DNA of 27,541 bases from JALOLG01 sp035557475 (GCA_035557475.1 DATMDV010000205.1:1-27541), one strand, 5' to 3'; counted from the first letter of the stretch, positions 6,853 through 14,446 are shown. A program made the numbers and translations. The notes: generated by a model not told the origin, from the letters alone.

Positions 6853-8160
6853 TCATGAGGCCTTCGTGAAATCGCTCTCACGTGCCGCGTCGGCGCGGCG
6901 TACTGCCATGTCGATCCGTCGCCGCACGCCCGCCTGCCAGCCGCGGTGCCGAGCCCGGAACGGTCCAGTGCCCAGCGAAACCAGTGCCGCGGCCGTACGC
7001 ACGTCGAGCTGTCGCCCATCGACGGCACAACCGAACGATTCACCGAGCGCGGCGGCGTACCGCAACACCTGCTGACGATGTCGCCCGGCTGCCGGTGCGA
7101 GGACGAGCAGGTGGGCGATCACGGTGGCGAGGTCGTCGACCACCTCGCCGCGGCCGGCGTCGTCGAGGTCGACGACGCCGACGACGTCCGAACCGTGCAC
7201 GAGCAGCTGACGTTCGTAGAGGTCGCCGTGAACGACACGTCGCGCCATCGGTTCGTGCAGGCTTTGGAGCAAACCGCTGAGATCGTGCAGCCGAGCGGCC
7301 TGGTCGGGGAGCACCGCGGCGAGCAGACTCGCATGGGCGCAGGCCGAGCTCACGGTGCCACGACCCGGACGATCGTACGGTATGTCGACCGCGGCGAAAC
7401 GCTCGACGACAGCGAGGTAGTCGGCGGCGGATGGCCACGGCGACTCCCCCGCGAGCAGCGCGTCGCGAAGACTTCGGCCGGCCAGTCCCTCGAGCACGAC
7501 CAGGCCGTTGTCGGCGTCGACCGCGCAAACGCGGGGAACGGGCACGCCGACGCCGGCCAGGCGTTGGTGACGATCGACGAGTGAGCCGACGTCATCGGGT
7601 CGCACCACCTTGACCCACCACTCCCGACCTGATTCATCGATCGCACGGGCGACGGCGCGTTGCGTGGGTCGGTAGACGTGAATGTCGACCGTCGGGCGGG
7701 CGCCGACGACGTGGTGCATCGACGCCGCGAGCGCGGCAGGTGTCGCGGCGATCGCGAGACCGGGAAGCGCCGGGTCGAACGGATACCGCCAGACGCCGAC
7801 CTGCATGACGGCACCGTCGTCCCCGTCTCCCTCGACGACCGTGGTGCCGGGCGGCGCGCCGTGCCGCGTCGTCGACGCCACCAGCGTCTCGGCGGCGAGG
7901 GGGCGGCCCCGCCATTCGATCTGTGTGTCGTACCGAACGATGAGCTCGGAACCGGGCGTGTAGTGCACGTGGCAGGCGCCGGCCGAGTGCAGCCGCCCGC
8001 CAGCGGCTGACACGGCCGCGTCGAGCACGCCGCGCGAGCGCGGCCCGAGCAGGGAGGCGGCCGCCGGGAGCACCGGGTCGTCGACGTCCATGCCGCGAGG
8101 GTGGGTCAGCTGGATGAGAGGAAGATGAGGGAACGCGGAGAGTGTCCTCATCTGGCCCAC
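6853..8160 (-). CDS. APH-like phosphotransferase (aminoglycoside phosphotransferase family fold)
   Basis: A 435-residue protein with the APH/choline-kinase fold in its C-terminal half. The catalytic loop is HGDLYERQ (311-318). The usual metal-binding Asn is replaced by Gln318, but the catalytic Asp313 is kept. The metal-binding Asp region is VVDLDDAGRGEVVDDLA (about 329-345). The candidate ATP lysine is K184 in WWVKVV. The N-terminal HYTPGSELIVRY motif is common in actinobacterial members. The substrate is unknown; resistance should not be assumed. GTG 8160 lies 13 nt after the response-regulator stop, suggesting co-transcription. ATG 8151 or ATG 8091 are alternatives; the last would leave a regulator-like box upstream of the start. 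Confidence 0.82.
   Translation of the reverse strand: MGQMRTLSAFPHLPLIQLTHPRGMDVDDPVLPAAASLLGPRSRGVLDAAVSAAGGRLHSAGACHVHYTPGSELIVRYDTQIEWRGRPLAAETLVASTTRHGAPPGTTVVEGDGDDGAVMQVGVWRYPFDPALPGLAIAATPAALAASMHHVVGARPTVDIHVYRPTQRAVARAIDESGREWWVKVVRPDDVGSLVDRHQRLAGVGVPVPRVCAVDADNGLVVLEGLAGRSLRDALLAGESPWPSAADYLAVVERFAAVDIPYDRPGRGTVSSACAHASLLAAVLPDQAARLHDLSGLLQSLHEPMARRVVHGDLYERQLLVHGSDVVGVVDLDDAGRGEVVDDLATVIAHLLVLAPAAGRHRQQVLRYAAALGESFGCAVDGRQLDVRTAAALVSLGTGPFRARHRGWQAGVRRRIDMAVRRADAARESDFTKAS
8111..8130 (-). promoter_or_regulatory. response-regulator-like direct repeat, site B
   Basis: The minus strand reads CCTCATCTTCCTCTCATCCA: two CTCATC half-sites starting 11 bp apart, as expected for OmpR-family dimers. 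It matches site A (10683-10702) at 15 of the first 18 positions. It lies inside the annotated start of the APH-like kinase gene, or 20-40 nt upstream if that gene begins at ATG 8091. Confidence 0.4.
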
Positions 8161-8173
8161 TCATCGGGCCCGC

Positions 8174-8833
8174 TCAACCGGCGAGTCGATAGCCGATCCC
8201 CCGCACGGTCTCGACGACGTCGCCACCGAGCTTCTTGCGCAGGTACCGCACGTACACGTCGACGACGTTCGACCCCGGATCGAAGTCGTAGCCCCACACA
8301 TGGGAGAGCAACTGCTCGCGGGTCAGCACTTGCCCGGCATGACGGATGAACGTTTCTGCCAACGCGAACTCGCGAGCTGTCAGCTCGACCATGCGGTCGT
8401 CGACGACCGCTCGGCGCGTGCGAACGTCGAGCGACAGACGCCCGGCACGCAGCACCGTCACCTCGGCAGAACCGACGTCGCGAAGGCGGAGGCGAATTCG
8501 AGCGAGGAGCTCCTCGAACCGGAACGGCTTGGTGATGTAGTCGTCGGCCCCGCGCTCGAGCGCACCGACCGTGTCGTCGACGCCGTCGCGCGCCGTCAGC
8601 ACGACCACCGGCATCGTCTCGCCGCGGGCTCGCATCCGTTGCAGCACCTCTTGTCCGTCGATGCCGGGCAGCCCGAGATCGAGCAATACGAGATCGAAGT
8701 CACCGTCGCGCGCGATCGCCAGCGCATCGGCACCCGACGACACCGCGAGCGTCGAGTACCCGCTCGAGCGCAACCCCTTCTCGAGGAACGACACGATGCG
8801 CTCCTCGTCCTCGACGATGAGGATTCTCGTCAT
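8174..8833 (-). CDS. OmpR-family two-component response regulator
   Basis: A 219-residue regulator. The receiver domain (1-115) has acidic residues E8/D9, phospho-acceptor Asp52 in LVLLDLGLPG, the Thr in VVVLTARDG, and K103 in YITKPF. The C-terminal winged helix (about 125-219) ends with the typical VDVYVRYLRKKLG and TVRGIGYRL. It should be phosphorylated by the kinase encoded just upstream and act as a transcription factor. Its ATG overlaps the kinase stop codon (ATGA, 8830-8833), which indicates translational coupling. Two matching direct-repeat boxes near the operon are candidate targets. Upstream in-frame codons on this strand fall inside the kinase gene and are not part of the protein. 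Confidence 0.96.
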   Translation of the reverse strand: MTRILIVEDEERIVSFLEKGLRSSGYSTLAVSSGADALAIARDGDFDLVLLDLGLPGIDGQEVLQRMRARGETMPVVVLTARDGVDDTVGALERGADDYITKPFRFEELLARIRLRLRDVGSAEVTVLRAGRLSLDVRTRRAVVDDRMVELTAREFALAETFIRHAGQVLTREQLLSHVWGYDFDPGSNVVDVYVRYLRKKLGGDVVETVRGIGYRLAG

Positions 8834-10311
8834 GGCATCTCCTGATCGATCGGGATCGTGATCGTGAACGTGGCGCCACGGTTGACGTCGGCACCGGAGT
8901 CGGCGTCCGGGGTCTGCCCGCTGTCGACGTCGACGTAGCCGCGATGTGCCTCGGCGATCGCGGCCACGATGCTCAGCCCGAGGCCGGTGCCGTCCGGACG
9001 GCGGGTGCGGTTCGTCGGCGCCCTGCTCGTGCGCTCGAACAACACCACCGAGATCGCCGGATCGATGCCGAGGCCGGTGTCGCGCACCCACAGCTGGGCA
9101 TGCGGCCCGACCAGCCGCGCGCCAAGTCCGATCTCTGCGCCATCTTCGGTGTGCTGCACGGCATTCGTCGCCAGGTTGACCAGGGCCTGGGCGAGCCGAT
9201 CGGGGTCGGCGACGACCGCCACCCTTCCGGGCGGCGGAGCGGCGTCGAGCACCCACGTCCGATTCGCGATCGAATGCACTTTGGTCATCATCGACTCCAT
9301 CAGCTCGCCGATGTCGACCGGCGCCAGTTGCAGAAAATCGGGTTGCTCGGCCTTGGCGATCACCAACAGGTCCGACACGTAGCGACCCATGCGATCGAGC
9401 TCGTCGGTCACGATGGCGAGCGTCTCCGTGCGCTCGGCCGGGTCGTCGCCCATCACCTCGAGTTGGCCGCGCACGATCGTGATCGGTGTGCGCAACTCGT
9501 GGGCGACGTCGTCCAGGAACCGCCGCTGGTTCACCATGCCCCGCTCGAGGCGGTCCATCATGGCGTTGAACGTCGTGCCGAGCTCGGCCAACTCGTCGTT
9601 GCCCTCGACCGGAATCCTCGCCGACAGGTCGGTATCGCCGATCTCGCGCGCCGTGCGCGTGAGTTGGCGCACCGGGCGCAGGACGCGACCGGCCAGCGAC
9701 CAGGCCAACACCGACGCGACGACGCCGGCGATGGCGCCGACCAGCGTCACCGTGCGCACGAGACGCGTGATCTCGGCGCGGTCGTCTTCTGGCATGTGGG
9801 CGACGATGAACGTGCCGAGTGACGTACCGTCGACGACGAGCGGGACCGCGAGCAGCCTGACCGGCCCCTCGTCGATCGTGAGGTTGCTGCGCACCGGTTC
9901 GGTGCGGCCCGACAGACTCCTCACCAGGGCGGCATCGCGCAGGCCGGGCGGGGTCTCCGGGCTGTACAGGTACAGCTCGCCGTCGACGGCCGTCACGAAG
10001 TACTCGTTCTCGTTCGGCACGTTGCGGCTGAGGAACGTGTGGAACACCGACGCCACATCGGTCCCGAACGCCTGGCCGGTCGTCGGGTCGACGCCGGTCG
10101 CCAGCTGGCGCAGCTCCTCGGTCTCCTGCGCCAGCGAATTCTCGATCTCGCGGTCGAGGCGGGCGAGCAGGAGCTGTCGCCCGGCAAGCACCGAGATCCC
10201 GAGCGCCACGACGAGCAGCACGACGTACCCGACGACCACCCGGATCCGAACGCCACCGAGGAGTCGCTTCACGCGAGCGCCCGGCGTCGGATCAGTCGTC
10301 GTCGTCGTCAT
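8830..10311 (-). CDS. two-component sensor histidine kinase
   Basis: A 493-residue membrane sensor. TM1 is about 22-44 and the extracytoplasmic region about 45-183. TM2 is about 186-208, HAMP about 209-262, and HisKA carries the phospho-acceptor His271 in DDVAHELRTP. The HATPase domain has the N box NLATNAVQH (about 379-387), the G1 box DTGLGID (411-417) and the G2 box GTGLGLSI (441-448). It should autophosphorylate and pass phosphate to the regulator encoded next. The start is uncertain: Met codons at 10356, 10341, 10317, 10314 and 10311 all lie in a GAC/GAT repeat that also encodes the poly-Asp tail of the upstream protein in another frame. I took the last one. The 20-nt overlap suggests coupled translation. 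Confidence 0.93.
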   Translation of the reverse strand: MTTTTTDPTPGARVKRLLGGVRIRVVVGYVVLLVVALGISVLAGRQLLLARLDREIENSLAQETEELRQLATGVDPTTGQAFGTDVASVFHTFLSRNVPNENEYFVTAVDGELYLYSPETPPGLRDAALVRSLSGRTEPVRSNLTIDEGPVRLLAVPLVVDGTSLGTFIVAHMPEDDRAEITRLVRTVTLVGAIAGVVASVLAWSLAGRVLRPVRQLTRTAREIGDTDLSARIPVEGNDELAELGTTFNAMMDRLERGMVNQRRFLDDVAHELRTPITIVRGQLEVMGDDPAERTETLAIVTDELDRMGRYVSDLLVIAKAEQPDFLQLAPVDIGELMESMMTKVHSIANRTWVLDAAPPPGRVAVVADPDRLAQALVNLATNAVQHTEDGAEIGLGARLVGPHAQLWVRDTGLGIDPAISVVLFERTSRAPTNRTRRPDGTGLGLSIVAAIAEAHRGYVDVDSGQTPDADSGADVNRGATFTITIPIDQEMP

Positions 10312-10648
10312 CATCATCGTCGTCGTCATCGTCGTCGTCATCGCCGTCGTCGTCACCGCCGCCCGGCGTCGGCACTGGGGCGGGTGTCGGCGGTGCGATC
10401 GTGGCGGTGGTCGGATCGGTCACCGGTGGTGCGACCACCGGTGGCTCGACGGGTGGCGGAACAGTCGTCGCGTTCGCGGTCGTTGTCGGAGCCGTTGTCG
10501 TCGCGGTCGTGGTCGCGGTGGTCGGTACGAGCTCGATCGGGGCGATGACCGGTGGGTCGTCGGGCACGAGATCACGGATCGCGGCGAACGCGGCGAACGC
10601 GGCGATCGCACCGACCGCGAACACGACGACGCTCGACATCGCACGCAT
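10292..10648 (-). CDS. small membrane-anchored protein with Thr/Pro stalk and poly-Asp tail
   Basis: A 118-residue protein without a recognised domain. An N-terminal hydrophobic helix (about 5-24, VVVFAVGAIAAFAAFAAI) is followed by a Thr/Pro/Ala-rich stretch. The tail is GGGDDDG and then sixteen consecutive Asp residues ending at the stop. With N-in topology the acidic tail would be outside the membrane, where it could bind cations or basic polymers; this is inference. It is the first gene of the two-component operon and its 3' end overlaps the kinase gene in a different frame. ATG 10648 has no obvious Shine-Dalgarno sequence; ATG 10639 is an alternative. A site resembling a response-regulator box lies 35-55 nt upstream. 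Confidence 0.7.
   Translation of the reverse strand: MRAMSSVVVFAVGAIAAFAAFAAIRDLVPDDPPVIAPIELVPTTATTTATTTAPTTTANATTVPPPVEPPVVAPPVTDPTTATIAPPTPAPVPTPGGGDDDGDDDDDDDDDDDDDDDD
10295..10355. repeat. GAC/GAT trinucleotide tract shared by two overlapping reading frames
   Basis: On the minus strand this is an almost pure run of GAC and GAT codons. In the frame of the upstream small protein it reads as poly-Asp. In the kinase frame it reads as Met and Thr. Length changes in units of three would keep both frames open. Confidence 0.8.
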
Positions 10649-10682
10649 GTGCCCATGACTGTCGCGGACCTCGCCGCAATCG

Positions 10683-10714
10683 CAGATGAGAGATGGATGA
10701 GGATTCTCTCATCT
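10683..10714. promoter_or_regulatory. response-regulator-like site A, overlapping a 10-bp inverted repeat
   Basis: The minus strand of 10683-10702 reads CCTCATCCATCTCTCATCTG, with two CTCATC half-sites starting 11 bp apart, upstream of the two-component operon. The same bases form part of a perfect inverted repeat AGATGAGAGA/TCTCTCATCT (10684-10693 and 10705-10714, 11-nt loop) that overlaps the deacetylase stop codon. The element may be an autoregulatory operator, a terminator for the deacetylase gene, or both. Confidence 0.5.
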
Positions 10715-11839
10715 TGACTCGCCGCGGGACGTCGGTACGTCGTCGACGAAGGCGGCGGCCGCGTCGATCACGGCCGCCTGGTGGGGTTGGAGATCCTGGT
10801 AGGGCAGGCCGGCGACCTCGTTGAACGGGTCGGCGATCCCCGACGGCTCACCGGTCAGCGACTCGAACACGGCGAGCCCGCAGAACGGCACGTGGAACGA
10901 CGAGTACCCGCCCTCGTGCACGACCACGAGGCGGTCGCTGGCGAACTCGGCCGCGACCTCGACGACCGCGTCGGCCATCGCCCGGTAGGTGCCGGTGTGC
11001 GCCATCATGTGCGCCATCGGGTCGTAGGCGCCGGCGTCGTATCCGCAGGCGACGAAGATCAGGTCCGGACGGAACCGCCGCAGCGCGGGCACGACGACGC
11101 GCTCGAACACGTGGACGTACGCGCCGTGGCCCGAACCCGGCGGCAGCGGGACGTTGATGTTGGCGCCGACGCCGGCGCCCTCTCCCCGCTCACCGAGCTG
11201 ACCGGTCCACCGCGGGAACCGGCCGTCCTGGTGGATCGAGACCGTGAGCACGTCGGGGTCGGCGTAGAACGCCGCCTGGGTGCCGTTGCCGTGATGGACG
11301 TCCCAGTCGACGATCGCGATCCGCCCGACGCCGTGCTCGGCAACTGCGTGCATCGCGGCCAGCGCGACGTTGGCGAAGATGCAGAAACCCATCGCTCGAT
11401 CCGCTTCGGCATGATGGCCGGGCGGGCGCACGAGTGCGTAGGCGTTCGTGACGGCGCCCGTCAGCACGGCGTCGGTCGCGGCGAGCACACCGCCGGCCGA
11501 GAGGATGGCGATGTCGTACGAGCCCGGCCCGACGAAGGCAGACGTACCGAGCGCGGCCCACCCCTCTACGGCAGCGACGGACGCGACATACGGGTCGGTG
11601 TGGAACCGGAGCAGCTCGGCGCGAGTTGCCGGTCTCGGCGCGATCGGTGTCAACCGGTCGAGGTAGCCCGTCGCCGCCAGCAGGCCGTGGAGTCTTCGCT
11701 TCGATTCCGGGCTCTCGACGTGCTCGCCGGGCTGGAGCACGACACCGTCCGAACGGCGGGTGCCGGCGGCCGATCCGTTGTCGTGCCAGTAATAGCGCTC
11801 GTGGGTCACGATCCCGGTCGTTCTCACGTCGTCGTGCAC
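10709..11839 (-). CDS. HDAC/acetylpolyamine-amidohydrolase family deacetylase
   Basis: A 376-residue arginase/deacetylase-fold enzyme that should remove acetyl groups from lysine or polyamine substrates using one Zn ion. Visible active-site elements are the RPPGHHAE His pair (142-143), Zn ligands Asp180 and His182 in DWDVHHGNGT, the third ligand Asp268 in ACGYDAGAYDPM, and catalytic Tyr312 in HEGGYS. All key residues are present. The N-terminus (THERYYWHDNGSAAG) is like that of bacterial class II HDAC-like proteins. Start GTG 11839 is chosen because TACTGT ends 7 nt before it; the open frame continues upstream through a palindrome and the divergent gene's control region. It is divergent from the methyltransferase-like gene. 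The natural substrate cannot be told from the sequence. Confidence 0.93.
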   Translation of the reverse strand: MHDDVRTTGIVTHERYYWHDNGSAAGTRRSDGVVLQPGEHVESPESKRRLHGLLAATGYLDRLTPIAPRPATRAELLRFHTDPYVASVAAVEGWAALGTSAFVGPGSYDIAILSAGGVLAATDAVLTGAVTNAYALVRPPGHHAEADRAMGFCIFANVALAAMHAVAEHGVGRIAIVDWDVHHGNGTQAAFYADPDVLTVSIHQDGRFPRWTGQLGERGEGAGVGANINVPLPPGSGHGAYVHVFERVVVPALRRFRPDLIFVACGYDAGAYDPMAHMMAHTGTYRAMADAVVEVAAEFASDRLVVVHEGGYSSFHVPFCGLAVFESLTGEPSGIADPFNEVAGLPYQDLQPHQAAVIDAAAAFVDDVPTSRGESR

Positions 11840-11846
11840 GATCGGC

Positions 11847-11852
11847 ACAGTA
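11847..11852 (-). promoter_or_regulatory. -10 box for the deacetylase gene (leaderless)
   Basis: TACTGT ends 7 nt before GTG 11839. The position expected for the -35 falls inside the left arm of the palindrome at 11860-11906. Confidence 0.5.
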
Positions 11853-11859
11853 GAGCCCG

Positions 11860-11906
11860 ATCTCGTGAAGTTTCGCCGTCCTGAGAGCGCCGAAACTTCA
11901 CGAGAT
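11860..11906. repeat. 16-bp perfect inverted repeat in a divergent promoter region
   Basis: Arms 11860-11875 and 11891-11906 (ATCTCGTGAAGTTTCG and its exact complement) enclose a 15-nt loop. Because the flanking genes diverge, this is not an ordinary terminator. It overlaps the predicted -35 of the deacetylase gene, so it may be an operator or a dispersed palindromic repeat. Confidence 0.65.
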
Positions 11907-11952
11907 GGCGGGGGGACACATGATCCGACGGCAAGCACGCGACAATCGGGTT

Positions 11953-12588
11953 GTGACCTCGTCGCCCGACGACCATGGATTCCCGGCCGGGTTCTTCGAG
12001 CGCACGGACGAGTCGACCGACCACGAGTTCTACGGCCCCGACCGGTTCGTGACCCACATCGACGATCGGGCGATCGCCGCGGTCGGCGCACTGTACGAGC
12101 ACCTCGAGGTGTCGGGACGCGTGCTCGACCTCATGTCGTCGTGGGTCTCACACTTCCGGACACCGCCCGCCGAGTTGTCGGTCCTCGGCATGAACGAGCG
12201 CGAGCTGGCCGCCAATGAGGCGGCGACGAGCCGACTCGTCCACGACCTGAACGCCGATCCGCGTCTGCCCTACGCCGACCGTCGTTTCGACGCCGCGACG
12301 TGCTGCGTATCGGTCGACTACCTGACCCAGCCGATCGAGGTGTTCCGCGAGGTCGGCCGCGTGCTCGTCGACAACGGCCTGTTCGTGTGCACGTTCTCGA
12401 ACCGCTGCTTCCCGACCAAGGCGATCCACGGATGGCTGGCGTCCGACGATCGCGGTCACGGTGCGATCGTCGCCGAGTACTTCCGCCGATCCGGTGGCTG
12501 GACCGATCCGCTGGTCGCGCTGTGCACGCCGCCCGGCACGCCCGGCGACCCGCTGTACGCGGTGTGGGCGACCCGCCAGCCGGTCTGA
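11953..12588 (+). CDS. SAM-dependent methyltransferase-like protein
   Basis: A 211-residue class I methyltransferase-like protein. Recognisable parts are the N-terminal EFYGPDRFVTHIDDRAI and the motif I position VLDLMSSWVSHF, in which the usual glycines are replaced. An Asn-rich segment follows (GMNERELAANEA), then the acidic turn and motif with LPYADRRFDAATCCVSVDYL, and REVGRVLVDNGLFVCTFSNRCFPTKAI. The methylated substrate is unknown. GTG 11953 is preceded at 6 nt by GACAAT, a -10-like box. An in-frame ATG at 11920 with a G-rich tract upstream is the alternative. It converges with the beta-lactamase-family gene. Confidence 0.75.
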   Translation: MTSSPDDHGFPAGFFERTDESTDHEFYGPDRFVTHIDDRAIAAVGALYEHLEVSGRVLDLMSSWVSHFRTPPAELSVLGMNERELAANEAATSRLVHDLNADPRLPYADRRFDAATCCVSVDYLTQPIEVFREVGRVLVDNGLFVCTFSNRCFPTKAIHGWLASDDRGHGAIVAEYFRRSGGWTDPLVALCTPPGTPGDPLYAVWATRQPV

Positions 12589-12612
12589 CGGGTTCGCATC
12601 CGCGATCAGCCT

Positions 12613-13869
12613 TCAGCCGGCCGACGCGAACTGCTCGAATGCGGCGTTCGAGAGCGTGGCCGGATCGCCCCCTTCGGTCGATGTCGTCACGATCACCAGG
12701 TCGAGCTCGGCGGAGATGATGATCTGCTGACCGAACAACCCGAGTGCCGCGTACGTTCCCATGTCTTCGTTCAGCCACCACTGCAGCCCGTAGGAGGCGT
12801 TGGTCGAGCTCGGCGAGCGGGACGCGTCGACCCATCCCTCGGGAAGGATCCGCTCGCCGTCCCACACGCCGTCGCGGAGGAACAGCAATCCGAACTTGGC
12901 GAAGTCGCGCGGCGTCGAGTCGGCCCCGAGCCCACCGAACCAGGTGCCCGTCCCGTCCTCCAACAACACCGTCGAGGTCATGCCGAGCGGATCGAGCAGG
13001 CGCGCGTGGACGTAGGCATCGAGTGCATCACCACCGCCGAGCTCGTCGGCGGCGATGTCGGCCAGGATCGCCGTGGTGCCGGTCGAGTACTCGAACTCGG
13101 ACCCGGGCTCGGCGACGAGTTCCTGCGAGATCGGAATGTCGGCCGCGTGTGGCGCCTGGAGCATCTCGATCACCACGGATCCGGGGCCGTACTGCTCCTC
13201 CCACTCGAGGCCGCTGCTCATCCGCAGCAGGTCGTCAAGCGTGATCTCACCGCGCGGGTCGCCGGCGGCCTGCCATTCCTCGACCGGCGCCGGGGCGTCG
13301 AGCTCGAGCCGGCCGTCACCGATCAGGATCCCGATGATCGCCGAGGTGAAGCTCTTGGCGACGGAGAACGACGAGGTCGCCTGATCGGGGGTATCGAGCG
13401 GGTGGTAGCGCTCGTACACGATCTCGCCACCCTTGACGACGACGAGTGATCGGACACGGGCCTCGGCGTCGTCGGCGCCGAACGCGGTCGCGACGGCTGC
13501 GTCGAGTGCCCGTTGGTCGACGCCGTCGGGGAGCTCACCGACCGGCCACTCGAGGGTCGGATACGGCACGTCCGGCGACTGCTCGGGATACTCGGACGCC
13601 TCGTCGGTGACCGGCAGGGTGGGTGCCGGCGCGTCGGTCGGCGGCGGGTCGGTGGTCGGCGCCTCGGTCGTCGCCGGGGTCGTCGCCGGTGCGACCGGCG
13701 TCGATGTCGTCGTCTCGGCCGCGGCTGCGACGGTGCCGGGCGATGTCTCCGCGACCGGGGCCGAGCTGGCCGGCGTGGCGTCATCCGACGACGAGGAACA
13801 CGCCCCGCACAGTCCGACGACCACGATGACGACGACGAGCGCCGTCGCCCCTCTCGTGACTCGTCGCAC
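12613..13869 (-). CDS. serine beta-lactamase-family hydrolase, putative lipoprotein
   Basis: A 418-residue protein of the class C beta-lactamase/esterase superfamily, closest in layout to 6-aminohexanoate-dimer hydrolase-like proteins. It has a hydrophobic leader ending CGAC (candidate lipidated Cys24), a Thr/Pro/Ala linker to about residue 90, then the hydrolase domain. The nucleophile motif is S169-V-A-K172, the second motif Y261-S-T, and LLRMSSGLEWEE is also typical. Real substrates in this family are often esters, amides or peptides, so antibiotic resistance should not be inferred. GTG 13869 is preceded by TAGCGT at 6 nt. The ends of this gene and the methyltransferase-like gene are 24 nt apart with no clear hairpin. 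Confidence 0.9.
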   Translation of the reverse strand: MRRVTRGATALVVVIVVVGLCGACSSSSDDATPASSAPVAETSPGTVAAAAETTTSTPVAPATTPATTEAPTTDPPPTDAPAPTLPVTDEASEYPEQSPDVPYPTLEWPVGELPDGVDQRALDAAVATAFGADDAEARVRSLVVVKGGEIVYERYHPLDTPDQATSSFSVAKSFTSAIIGILIGDGRLELDAPAPVEEWQAAGDPRGEITLDDLLRMSSGLEWEEQYGPGSVVIEMLQAPHAADIPISQELVAEPGSEFEYSTGTTAILADIAADELGGGDALDAYVHARLLDPLGMTSTVLLEDGTGTWFGGLGADSTPRDFAKFGLLFLRDGVWDGERILPEGWVDASRSPSSTNASYGLQWWLNEDMGTYAALGLFGQQIIISAELDLVIVTTSTEGGDPATLSNAAFEQFASAG

Positions 13870-13875
13870 GGCCAG

Positions 13876-13881
13876 ACGCTA
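13876..13881 (-). promoter_or_regulatory. -10 box for the beta-lactamase-family gene (leaderless)
   Basis: TAGCGT ends 6 nt before GTG 13869, and no ribosome site is present. Confidence 0.5.
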
Positions 13882-13936
13882 GCGTCACGCGTCCCGCCGC
13901 GGCTGACGGGGCACGTCACGACCTCCGAGGTGGTAC

Positions 13937-14446
13937 ATGAACGAGAGCGAGACGTTCATCGAGCTGTTCGACCGCGTCGCGGAGCACGTGCACTCAGTTG
14001 TCGACGGGCTCTCGGCGGCCGACCTCGTCTGGTCGCCCGCTCCGGCCGCCAACTCCATCGGTTGGCTCGTGTGGCACCTGACCCGCGTGCAGGACGACCA
14101 CGTCGCCGATCTCCTCGACGCCGAGCAGCTGTGGGCCAGCGGCCCGTGGGCGCCGCAGTTCGGCCTCGTGGCCGACCCGGCCAACACCGGGTACGGCCAC
14201 ACCGCCGACGCGTCGGCAGCCGTCCGACCCGCCAGCGCCGAGGTACTGGTTGCGTACTACGACGCCGTCGCGGCCCGCACGAAGGCGTTCCTCAAAGGTC
14301 TCACACCGGACGAACTGGATCGCGTCGTCGACGAACGGTGGGATCCACCCGTGACGATGGGTGTGCGCCTGGTGAGCATCGCCGACGACGACATCCAGCA
14401 CGCCGGACAGGCCGCCTACGTGCGGGGGCTGCTCGCGACACGCTGA
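13937..14446 (+). CDS. DinB/DUF664-family protein
   Basis: A 169-residue DinB-like four-helix protein. Members bind a divalent metal through His residues, and several use mycothiol or bacillithiol as a cofactor. Here H47 (VWHLTRVQDDH) and H155 (DDIQHAGQAAYVRG) mark the metal site. The segment RWDPPVTMGVRLVSIADDD is typical of the actinobacterial DUF664 branch. The substrate is unknown; thiol transfer or detoxification is possible. ATG 13937 has GAGGTGG just upstream, one of the few clear ribosome sites here. It is divergent from the beta-lactamase-family gene. Confidence 0.9.
   Translation: MNESETFIELFDRVAEHVHSVVDGLSAADLVWSPAPAANSIGWLVWHLTRVQDDHVADLLDAEQLWASGPWAPQFGLVADPANTGYGHTADASAAVRPASAEVLVAYYDAVAARTKAFLKGLTPDELDRVVDERWDPPVTMGVRLVSIADDDIQHAGQAAYVRGLLATR

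Noticed and set aside
8815..8833. Third possible regulator box at the response-regulator start (shares GAGAATCCTCATC with site A)
   Set aside because: Only one CTCATC half-site is present, and the bases are explained by the conserved RILIVEDEE coding sequence.
12613..13869. Reading the beta-lactamase-family gene as an antibiotic-resistance gene
   Set aside because: The fold covers many esterases and peptidases; a lipoprotein with Y-S-T in the second motif is closer to amide hydrolases.
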